A DNA stretch of 64,000 bases from Sphagnum magellanicum (Eukaryota; Streptophyta; Sphagnopsida; Sphagnales; Sphagnaceae): the NCBI GenBank assembly GCA_021904315.1, contig CM038912.1, positions 2,009,061 to 2,073,060 on the forward strand. The letters run 5' to 3'. A program made the translations under genes and the position numbers. Below, in pieces: positions 25,801 through 35,640 of this stretch. A model generated the notes under the pieces. That model had not been told where the DNA came from and searched no databases. It saw only the letters and a list, made by a program, of their open reading frames with translations. The stretch's first letter is position 1. The number at the start of each line of letters is the position of its first letter.

Positions 25801-26506
25801 TAATGCAATAACAAGTATGACAGGGGGAATGAAGTTACACAATTACCACACCAATTCATGGCCAATTTGAACATTTTGTTGTGGATTTTGGGACTGCAGG
25901 TACTTCACCAGCCAGCAATTGACAGAGAAGAGTGATGTGTACAGTTTTGGAGTTGTGCTCATGGAGATTCTGTTTGCACGTGAACCCATTTCTGGCAATT
26001 ATGGACCTGAAGCATACAACCTTACTGCATGGGTAAACTGCTAACCTCCACCATCTGCTCCTTCATCCTCATTTTGTAATAATCAATGGTTTTTGCTGTG
26101 AATGTAAGTTTCTGCTAAGAGTGTATTTTGGACATTTTGTAGCCACCTACCTCAAAGCTATGAAGCTGAGGTTCCAAATTAAATCCAGCATAAAAAATTG
26201 AGTTGTTTCACAACTTTGCAGGCACGACCAATCTTGCAGCAAATGATCCCAAAGGGAGACTATTCCATGCTCGATCCAAGTTTAGAGAGTCATTTCAACC
26301 CAAGAAGTCTAGAAATTGTGGCAAGTCTCGCAGTACGCTGCACTCACCAGCACGGAATGAAGAGGCCAACAATGGCAGAAGTTCTCCGAGAATTGAAGCG
26401 TGCATTAGCCATCGAAGAAGGAGGTGCTTCATTCGAAATGCCCAGCTTTAAGCAAAGCCCTAAAATATCTGAAGACATGCATTTTACAGCACCCACCCCA
26501 AGATAG
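19876..26506 (+). CDS. Malectin-like / LRR receptor-like Ser/Thr kinase, complete (RLK2)
   Basis: Fourteen exons: 19876-20026, 20360-20903, 21094-21569, 21731-21863, 22721-22789, 22958-23026, 23192-23260, 23502-23761, 23909-24123, 24722-24860, 25117-25185, 25381-25570, 25900-26032 and 26222-26506. They sum to 2802 bases (933 residues), with matching phases. Exon 1 gives a signal peptide; Met at 19918 is an alternative start closer to the hydrophobic core. Then come a malectin-like domain (about 50-390), a YSDPC linker, three LRRs in 69-bp exons, a transmembrane helix (about 544-570) and a kinase. The kinase has GQGSFG (about 625), [13 protein letters not shown] at 25422-25445, DFG at 25482-25490 and GTAGYLDPE. 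It is an RD kinase ending TPR. It is a paralogue of RLK1 with the same intron plan but one LRR fewer. The exon 4 acceptor (21730) is the least certain border. Confidence 0.88.
22390..22515. repeat. Dispersed repeat in RLK2 intron (second copy about 60640-60765)
   Basis: The two places share GATGCACTCAACA-like, AATGGGCAAG(A/G)GT, CCATGA(C/T)(G/A)T, AAGGTCTG and TTC(A/G)AACAATT blocks in the same order and similar spacing. The RLK2 copy lies in the long intron 21864-22720. The class is unknown, probably a short non-autonomous element. Confidence 0.5.
24171..24281. repeat. Foldback element with 39-bp perfect arms in an RLK2 intron
   Basis: Bases 24171-24209 and 24243-24281 are exact reverse complements separated by 33 bases. 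The arms begin TTGGGGGTCC and are otherwise AT-rich. Total length is 111 bp. A perfect match over 39 bases implies recent origin or selection. It would form a strong RNA hairpin in the pre-mRNA of RLK2. A MITE or foldback transposon is the simplest reading; a small-RNA precursor is a weaker option. Confidence 0.85.
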
Positions 26507-27665
26507 TGTAACTACCATAACTTTCTCATCAGGAAATAGTTCTTCCCCAGCCCCCAGCCCCATTCCCCATCGGCACTAATCATAGTTCTTGTCCACCCAA
26601 GAGGACATGATACAACAGTATATGGTAGCATCTGACAACTGTAGTGAACAGAAAGTTTGAACAAGTTTCTCAACTACTGTCTATACAACATAATTCCAGC
26701 AAATTTTTATTCATGTGAAGTGTTTTTGCTTACAAAGTCAATGTAAGAACTAGGTACCTTATTTGTCATGCAGAAATAGACCACGTGATATGAGATTCCA
26801 TATTGGAAATTCCATACTTGATTTCTTTAACCAGTAGACTACATGATGTGAGTTTTGGCATGGGAAGAGACAACAACCTAGCTATTTCTAGCTGAAGAAA
26901 CTACTGTGTAATTCAGCTGGGGGATCCACCTAACTGACAGGAATAGAAATGGGACTAAACTAAGAAAGGGTTAATTAATGTCCTTTCTGCATAAGAACAA
27001 TGTGTCAGGTTTAGCCAGCTTATTGGAACATGTGAAACTTTCTGAAGTATGTTCACATTGTCTCTGGAAAGATAGGAGTTTGTTGAACTATGCGTTTGCT
27101 CAGTAAGTGAGTGCAACAGCCTAAACCATCCTTGCTGAATGTACACCAATACCCTCTTCGTGCTAATCACCACCTTTTGACCCAATGCTCATATGTGAAG
27201 GGGATTTCAAGGCAAGCTGATCTCACACCACCCATAAGTCAATTGCACATCAAGGTGGATCTGCATTTGTTAATAAATGCCATAGGAATTTCTCATGACA
27301 GTTTCAGTGCCCTTTGTTAGACATGGGTTTGAGTATGGTATATCTGCCTGGAAAAACCTGGCCCCAATGTAGGTAGCCCATGCTCATCTTTGTACAGCTA
27401 ATCCAGGTTATGTATTTTTCACAGCAGGAATAAATCTGTGCATCTAGTCCTTTTCAGGCACAATAACTGGAATTGGAACCCAAATCTGTCATGGTTACAC
27501 AACTTCTCCTAAATTGTCCAGAGAGTTTGTGTTGCAGAGCCACTAGTGTGTGTGAACCCTATACTTGAGCTTTACTAGCGCTCTTCTAGTGATGTGTAGG
27601 ATTTACAGTAAAAATGTTTTGGAGCAAGGCTTGTAAGTGAGTCAATGGGGGTACACTGTACTGTT
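26507..27665. other. Intergenic between RLK2 and the small minus-strand gene
   Basis: I checked both strands for further exons of the neighbouring genes and found none. Short frames only. It likely contains the 3' UTRs of two convergent genes. Confidence 0.5.
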
Positions 27666-30064
27666 CTACTTTCTCCAATGATGATCATGGTTCTTGTTGG
27701 CACCTGTGAAAGTTCCATAGTCGCTTACAAAAACGAAAGCCTCATAAGCTGCACGATCAGACTCCACATCATCAACAGGTGTGCTTCGTAGTGATACAGC
27801 TGAATGATCTCTGATCCTCTCTAGCTCTCTTGTTCTCTGCATCAACTCAAGCTCATACACCTGGGTGTCAAAAACATTCATTTGCAAGAAGCAGATCATT
27901 CAAGTTTGGCATACCCATGTGAGACAAACTTCAACTCTACCTAGCTGGGTCTATGTAATCTCAATTAACCCTGATAAATCACAACATTATTTTTCGAAGA
28001 CCAATGAAAGTACTAGTGTGTGCAAACAGAAATAGAGAGTCTCCTCACAGAGGACAGAGACCAACTCAAACTGAGTATGAATTTGTGAGGTGTATGTATT
28101 ATATAATAATTCATGTTAGGAAGATATAACACTCCATGCAAGCCCTTAGCATGTTTTTTAGAAGTGTCCAAAGGAAAACTCATAAAGTTCATATAAATGA
28201 AAAGCTCAACTAGAGATCTTAAAAACATGCTCATTAGGCATAGAAAGTTTGAGGAGAGAAATAAAATAAATTTTTTTCTTAAAAATTAAAAATAAGGTTC
28301 AATTTTGACTTTTTCAAAAATTCATACCTACCATTTGATTAAGGTTTTTTTAAATATATATTTCATAATTTACTATTTCACTCTTCAAAGACACTTAATC
28401 ACTATAAGCGATTTTAGATAAAATTTAATATAAATTCTTAATTTCTTAACAATCCAATCAATCAACCGGTTCATATTTTTTAATTTCAAAAATCCATTAC
28501 TAACAATGTGTATTATTTCCAAAAATTATTTTTAAAAAATTATAATCGAATTGTTAGTTTAGAACCAATTACCAATTTACAATCTAAGGTTTTGTCATGT
28601 CCCAAGCATCCAAACACAATGCATTCTGAAAGAAACAAAGCTGTAACACCAAAAGAGAGCGACTATAACTTGCATTCATGCTGCCAGAAAAGATTATATA
28701 TCACTTGCAAATTAGGCTGGGAACAAGCAAATAAACAAGCAAATCTGTAAATACTTGCCCCATTCTCGGCCAGCTCCCAAAGACCCTATAAGATCGATCC
28801 AAACATACGCTGCAGCTGATCTAATTTTGAACACGTACCAGAAAGTTCAGATGATCTTGCATAGTGAATGGTCTCTCATCAAGCGCCGGATCCTCGTGAA
28901 AGGTTTCAACCATGTCTGGTGCCAGCCAGCCACATGCACGTTATTAGTACACAATATTGCTGAACATCGAGACTAAGAATAAAGCACGTCGCACAAGTAC
29001 GATTGACTGTTGGATCAATCCGATTGTTCACACCATTTCTAACACCTTTACAACAAATGTTACTTACTTATACTTGAGCCTAAGTCTCGCAGGCTAAGAA
29101 CACTTTTGCTGCAAGTGATCATAGTTCACTAGGCTATTATGTCTGAGTCTCCATTATTTGCGCAGAATAAGATTGAGCTTATTGATCAACAAGACCATGA
29201 AAACCGTCGCAGTTCTTAGTCTACACTAGAGAAGGAAGAGGTCTGAGGGACGAGGTACGATTGCTGAGCCAAACTACTCAGCACAACACATAGAAGTACT
29301 TATCAGAGTAGTCGAGAAAGGCTCGGGTCGACGGAAACAAAACAATCTAAAGACCGGACACTTTAAGAGCCTGAAGGGGGAAAAACAAAGCTCTAACTCT
29401 CATCAAGGACATCAGTAATCACAGTCTGAAAGTAATAGTCCTATAAGCGAGGGGAGAACGCCGTGGAGAGGTCCCGAAACTAATGAACTAATAAAAGAAA
29501 GTCATACCATGCTGCAGCAGAAGATTCAATTCCACTAGTTCGAAATGACAGGCAGCACCTCGAACTAGTGGAAGTCAAAACTACGAAACTTAGAGACTCG
29601 CACCACGCGGAACCTAACAGCGAGAAGCAAACATCTCAAGAAGAAGAGGGTTGGACATTTTCAGCGGAAGGAGCAAGAACACTAGTTACTATATCACAGC
29701 AGGACAGACAGACACATGAATCGATCGAACACAATCGTCAACATACAAACGATAGACATGAGATTGAACGGAAGGACAACAGGTGAACACACAGGGAGGC
29801 GCCGGAATTGTCGTAAAGGGAAGAATAAAAGCATAGAGGCACCGACCTTAGCGAAAAAAAAAAAGGGGAAGATGTATAAGCAGCGCAATGTTATTATACG
29901 TACAGTCGCATGAAAAGGGAGTAAAATACATGCCTACAATAAGGCATACCTGAGTAATGAACCGGACGCGAAAAAGCTCCCAACGCGAAGCAGAGTCCTC
30001 CTACAACACAAAGGAACGCGAGGCGAAGGAAGGAGGCAAGTCGGAGGACCCTAAGCACAGCCAT
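27666..30064 (-). CDS. Small predicted signal-anchored protein, 128 aa
   Basis: Three-exon minus-strand model: 30064-29950, 28915-28839 and 27860-27666, with GT-AG borders and phases 1 and 0. It gives 387 bases including the stop. Residues 10-32 form a hydrophobic segment (LASFLRLAFLCVVGGLCFAL), so the product is probably secreted or a single-pass membrane protein. The rest is acidic and Arg-rich with possible helix (VYELELMQRTRELERIRDHS). I do not recognise the family. Exon 1 is clearly related to exon 1 of the divergent gene at 31299, including the splice-donor position, but the remaining exons are not. Exon 2 is short and rests on phase fit only. The last exon could alternatively splice at 27704 to an unseen exon. 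Confidence 0.45.
29530..29573. repeat. Hairpin with 14-bp perfect arms
   Basis: TTCCACTAGTTCGA (29530-29543) and TCGAACTAGTGGAA (29560-29573) are exact reverse complements around a 16-base loop. It lies in the long first intron of the minus-strand gene. Possible footprints are a small foldback element or a protein-binding dyad; neither is shown. Confidence 0.8.
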
Positions 30065-31298
30065 GCCTGGAGAGAGCAACGACAGCTATCTCCGCCATCG
30101 CTCCAACAAAAAGCGGAAAAAAGCTTCGGTAGCAGACGAGCGAGGCGAGAGAGACGACCACCGGAACAGACGGTCGACTCTAATCAATGATAACTTATCA
30201 TTCATCCATGTAAACTGGTCAGCCAATGAGATACCCACGTTAGACATGTCACTGGATGAACAGTGGGTTTCTCCATTCTCGAGGAGACCGGATATGGCCG
30301 GTGACAGACGAAGTAGGTGGGGGGGGGAGTGGGGTAACCGGCTAATCCCGTATTTTGCGGCGACGAATCCGCGGGCGGCAATCAATGCACTTTTGTGTCC
30401 GGTCACGTTGACCTAAGGTCATTTCGACACTTATTAGCATTCACACTAATAATAAGTCGCTCATAAAAAGCCACAAAACGTTTTCCTTTACATACCTACC
30501 CCGAAAGGGTGTCGTACTACTACAGCGTCTGCACTCTGCACTAGTGGCACAGAATAATTCAAATTACAGAAATATAATATTATTTATTCCCTGACAAAAA
30601 TAATTTAGGTACTTCATTTTTTAATATTTATCCACTGACAAATAATAATAATAATAATCTATGTGCATAATTTAATTTAACTTGTCAGAAAATCCAGACA
30701 CCTGTAAAGAAACTTCGTGGAGATTTCACTTTTTATCTCCTCGGGGAATAAGTTACCTAGGTCTGTTGCAGTGTTTTTCTTTTTTGGTAATTTTTGTTTG
30801 TAGCCAACGTGGCGATCATCTACGGGAAGTTGCAGAAAAAGTGGATATCATCATCGTGAGGAAGATTTCGCCAAATGTGGCTAAAATTTATTTAATCATC
30901 TTTTGATAATTTTTTGCTCCACACTGAAAACCACATATTAAAATCTGACGATTTTTGCGATTTTTCTCACTTTTGGCGATTGACAGCATCCAAAATCAAT
31001 TAAATTTTTTCAAGTTGTTTAATTTTAATTTCTCTTTTTGGCATGATTTCGCCAGTAAAAAAAGGCTGGTCTGTTTGTTTCCTTTGGGGGGTAAAAAGTA
31101 AAAAGATCGAAACACGGGACCTCCAACTATCCACGAAACTTAGATGGATGATGGATGATATTTGGATATAATTCTTCATCATCGACAACCGGTGACCGGC
31201 AAGTCCGGTCGTCGTCGTCGTCGTCTCTCCCTCGTTCGCTTCAGAGCTTTCTTAGCGATGTCGGAGAGAGGGAGGCCGTCCGTCGCCCCGACTTAGGC
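30065..31298. promoter_or_regulatory. Shared divergent promoter region, 1.2 kb
   Basis: Head-to-head start codons at 30064 (-) and 31299 (+) leave 1234 bases that must contain both promoters. The centre (about 30540-31060) is AT-rich, with an AAT trinucleotide run near 30640. A GTC run at about 31206-31226 lies just before the + strand start. No single core element can be named with confidence. Confidence 0.45.
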
Positions 31299-33453
31299 AT
31301 GGCTGCTCTACGACACGTCTTCCGATGCACCTCTTGCTGCCTTCGCATTGCGTTTCTTTCTGTTTTAGGAGGCCTCTTCTTCGCGACATTGGGAGCGTTT
31401 TCCTCTCCTGTTCAATACGCAGGTGTGCCATATATTACTACTGCAGGCTCTGTAAGTATTACTCCGCTTGCAAATCTATAGATGTAAATTGCTGTTCTTC
31501 TTTCTTCACCTCTTGGTCAAGTACAGTGCGTCTGTGTTGGTGTTATTCTCCTCTTATCTTCAACTCCGGTGACTCTTACAGTGTGTTCAACTCTTGTCTT
31601 TCCGTTTGACGTGCTTTTTGTAGTTTCTATGACGATGATTGTGTTCGATGAATTCAGATCTGACATCCTGCTGTGATATTATGAGCCTCCTTTCGCTCAA
31701 AATGTCCAACTAAGCTGTCTTCTTGAGATACTTGTTTCTCTTAGTTTTTGCATGGCGTGAATCTCCTTGGTTTTTTCGTTTCACGTTCTTTACTTCGAGC
31801 CGTGCTGCCACCTTCAAAATTGAATCTTCTGTTGCCGGGTATGATTTTTTTTTTTTTCTGGCTCAGCTTCGACGGAACCTCTCTACGTTCTCCTTTCTCT
31901 TCAGATTGTACAGTTACTGGTGTCCTTGAGTATAGTGCTTTGTATTTTAGGTTCTTTTAAGTCTCCGGTCTTTGAATTTATTTTCCGTCCCGCGGAGCCT
32001 TTCTGAACTCCCCTACGTATTTGTTGCGCCCGAGTTTTGCTAAGCAACGATGCGTCCCCAGAGCTCCTTCTCCAGTGTCTAAGAATTGCGACGTTTTTCA
32101 TCCTCTTGTTGCATACTGAATCTTTTGAACTGCATAATGCTATGATCGCATTGCAAATCGTCGTAGCCTCAGCATAGAAATGTTCTTTCAGTAAGCCTGG
32201 AGGGGAGGCCCCCTTCCAAAACATTACTTAGAATGTTGTATTGGTGCTTCCAAAGAAATGGCTGCTCCCTCATGTATTTTGCCAGTCCATTCCACAGCAG
32301 CCGTATTCTCAAGAACAGTTTCCGAACACAGGTCAGAAACGTGAATGTCGCTTCAGAGTTAATGATTCACCTCAGTGCACTTCTTTCTGAGACTGAGAGC
32401 GCTGCTATTGAACGTTATGATGTTGTTGTAAAGAGCAAGGTCAGTTATTGTAATGCATGACGACCTTGTTGAGACAGATCCGACGTGTTTCAGTAACTGG
32501 ACAAAATTTGTTTGATCCTCGAATCTCATTCAGGAAAGTGCTCTTGGCGCAACTGATCGAAGGATACTAATAAAGCTGTCAATGCAGGATTTATTGAGTC
32601 AGGCACGATACATACCTTAAGGATTGAAGGAGCCACTGATGACTGCCAATCTCTTTGCAGTCTCACACTTCAACATCTTTGTCATGAGCCAGGGCAGTGG
32701 GCGTGCTCGCCAAATCAAAGAATTCGCGCAAAACCTTTAGTTGCCTTCCGAGACCTGATGGCAGGGAACTACCTTCTCACGACAAACTGTACAGATACAG
32801 CTGAGGAAGCATGCTATGCAGGTACTGATCCCTGGAAACTGGTGATAATTGTGACGATTGTAAACCAAATTTGTTGGTCAGAATTGAACAACAATCCACC
32901 AAAACATGCATGATCTGGGCCAAAACTCTGTAGTAGGTTACAGTTTAACATGGAGCAAAATTCAGAAAAATCTGTGAAAACTTAAGTTTTTCTGTGTCCT
33001 CGATCAGGAAAGTCGAATACAGTAAATAGATCCGAGTCATAAATACTTGAGAATCCCGGTTGGTTTCTCTCTGACATTTCCTGCCTATGAAGTGCAGACT
33101 CCCTCAATTTTGCTTGTTTTCCTTTTGTTTCAAGTAAATTTTGCTGGAGCCTCCCTTTGCCCTCTTTTTGTATCCTGCTTTCTCACTCATTCCCATTTTG
33201 TGCAGATCCTCAGGCATTCAACTTCGAGGTAAGCATGGACCTGAATACAAGAACAGAGCTGAATCTTATACACCTGGGTGCACTGAAGCTTGTCAAAAGC
33301 CTGCCTCATAGTTGGAACCATTCAAGCCAGCAGATTTGGAGACTGCGATGTTCATTTGTATTGGTAGTATGTATACTCGTGGGTGTAGGGCTTGTGATGA
33401 TTTCTAATGCAGAGAAGAAGTATGCAGCTCATCACCGGCTTGAATCCAGTTAA
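31299..33453 (+). CDS. Predicted two-pass membrane protein, 292 aa, family not recognised
   Basis: Four exons: 31299-31422, 32192-32439, 32563-32821 and 33206-33453, total 879 bases with consistent phases. Met 31299 is chosen because the following peptide matches the start of the divergent gene. Residues about 14-34 form a signal peptide or anchor and about 260-276 (CSFVLVVCILVGVGLVMI) a C-terminal membrane helix. Between them lies a probably lumenal, Cys-rich domain (CQSLC, HLCHE, WACSP, NCTDT, EEACY) with possible N-glycosylation sites, and a short basic tail follows. The acceptor of exon 3 (32562) has a poor pyrimidine tract; 32599 is an in-phase alternative. Exons 3 and 4 are strongly supported, exon 2 moderately. 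Function is unknown. Confidence 0.6.
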
Positions 33454-34829
33454 AAGGGTCTCTAATGTGGGCTTGCGAACTTGAAGGTAATCAGTGATGA
33501 AAATATCACTGTAGCCATGATTCTTTTGTGCTCAAGAATTTGCATCTGGAAGAGTTGTCCAAAACAGTGCCTGCAGCCAGGACTGGTTGTGAAATGCTCC
33601 ACCTGGTGAAATATCAGCTAGCCTTCCAAGTGCAGTGTTTGTAGCCGCATCCAAGTCTGAGGAGTTTCATTTGGTCGGGATTGGAAGCATAGGATATTAC
33701 ACAAAACACAATGTTGCAGGTTCAGAAATTGTGCCAGGGTCCTGAAGTCTCAGCAAAAGATGTACAAGAGGAACAAGAATGCACACTTCCAGACAATGTG
33801 GGAGGAGCTAAGGGCTGTCATTAGGGTGCCACCCAATCCAGGTCTTTCATTCTTCTGCAACTACAGATTCTCATCTAGTAACTTCCTTATCATCAAATTG
33901 TTCTTCCTTGCTCACCCATTTTAATATTAAGCTAACAATCAGGAGAAGTAACCAGTACCAAGAGTTGCTTTGATTTGCTCTGCATTGGTAATTAGACAAC
34001 AATTTGCTATGGCCAAGAAGAATTTGTTGCCATTCATAATCCATTCCCTGAATACTCGGATTGTCATGGTTAAGTGATAAGATTCTTTTTTTGGGGGTTG
34101 CATTTGAACCCTAACCTTGCTTTGGACACTAGCTTGCATCTTGATTCTTCAAATCATGCGCTCTCCTTTTCAACTACTCTAAAATGAAAAGTTTCCATAT
34201 TTCCTAGAACCCCTTGGAGGGACTTCCCCACTTGGAGACCCCAAAAAAAATTCCACTGCCACTCATATGATGGATTCTTGTGAAAAAAATGCGCCAAAGT
34301 TGCCAGATTTGGAGGAAATGTTTTTATGAAATGGCCATATTTAGATAATAGTTTCAAGTAGATGACTCACCTAAATATAGCAGAATTCTTCAATTTTTCT
34401 GCTTTCCTCTCTTCTGACCTTTAGCCAAATGTGGCTAACATTCCTCTTGTGCAATGTGGATGATTGCCAGTGTACGTGTATAGTATCACAACATTGAAGA
34501 AAAAAAAACCCCGTGACTCCTCCACCTAAATAATAAATGAAAATAATAATAAAATTTCTTTTAGCATAATTTTTATTTATTATTTTGGTGGTTCAGTCTT
34601 CAATTTACGCTAGAATATGGGTTCTCGAATCTTCAATAATTCTTAGATTTTGCTTGGCTAGTTTCGTGAAGTTTTGGTAGATTTGAAGGGACCATGAAAG
34701 CTCAAGCTCTGAGAGAGCAGCGGCGAGTTGTGTAGGTAGCGCTGCCTCGCTTGCTTGTTGTGGGGACTCACAAGGCTAATTGATTTTCTCAAGGGGGATG
34801 ATTTCTGAGAGTGCCTCCTCTCATCTTTA
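33454..34829. other. Non-coding interval
   Basis: Contains the 3' flank of the preceding gene. One stretch near 33730-33840 is protein-like for about 35 codons but resembles no family I know. No gene is called. Confidence 0.4.
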
Positions 34830-35640
34830 CAAGTCAACCGATGTGTTGGCCAAAACAGAGAGCAGTTATTCTTTGAAGAATCTGGAGGACAAATAATACA
34901 GGTGGCAGATGGAGCATAGCATGAGGAGACCTAGGTGCTCAGATACCACTGGAGCAGGTCTTATCAGTACATCATATTGTGTGCTTGTGTTGTCAGTTCA
35001 ACAAACCTGTAATTGGTGTCATCACAATTGTTGGAGTCCATGACTGAGTGTTTCCAACTCCCATCTGTGCAGAGGTCAACCCTAACCTCCTTCAGTGGTT
35101 GCCTTAGCAGGAGGAACTGGATTTAATGACTTTGCAAGTTCCATAGTGGTGGGGTGTTGGCACTCTTGTCTCTAGAAGAGAAGCCATCAATCATGCAAGC
35201 TGCTTTGTCCAGCATATGAATTAGGTTTGAACTCGCAGATGAAGTTTTCACTCTGGTTTTCCTCCAATAACTACTTCCGAAAGCCTGTTATATAGGCATT
35301 TCTGGAAAACCTCAGAGAAGTTTTGGTTTCAATCTGACATGAGCTGAGGGCATGCAGGTTGCAGATGTTTCAGAGGCAGTGAGATAAAGAGGGGATATCT
35401 TGATGTTGTCAGGGGAGTCAGCAATGGGATTGTTTCCAGAAAATGTTCTGAGTGTTCTCCACACAGCAAGCCTCAGGATTGAACACTGGTGCCATGAGGA
35501 AAAAAGTCACGAGGCAATGTGCCTACCAGAACTGTCTACAGCTCTTCATGAGTGGATTTCTGAACAAATTTCCGTATCTGCTACTCAGATGAGTGAGCAC
35601 ATGCTGTCTGCACTTGTTCATGGCTTAGTCAATCACAAAG
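34830..35640 (+). pseudogene. Relic of a plastid-type pyruvate kinase gene
   Basis: Two stretches match pyruvate kinase. About 34850-35074 reads VLAKTESSYSLKNLED, then after a frameshift IIQVADGA, GDLGAQIPLEQ, QFNKPVI, SSQLLESM and FPTPICAE. Bases 35358-35640 read VADVSEAVR, a stop where Gln is expected, then LMLSGESAMGLFPENVLSVL and ISEQISVSATQMSE. The second stretch has the SLRIE-WC-EEK signature of the plastid isozyme. The active-site-flanking GDLG and the MLSGE motif are recognisable. A GT-AG intron (35075-35357) sits exactly between AE and VADVSEAV, so this is a duplicated gene fragment and not a retrocopy. At least two frameshifts and two stops make it non-functional. The ends are approximate. 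Confidence 0.8.

Noticed and set aside
32521-32640. Exon ESALGATDRRILIKLSMQ between exons 2 and 3 of the 31299 gene
   Set aside because: It is in phase with exon 2 but runs into a stop, whereas the alternative acceptor at 32562 leads into the long coding exon.
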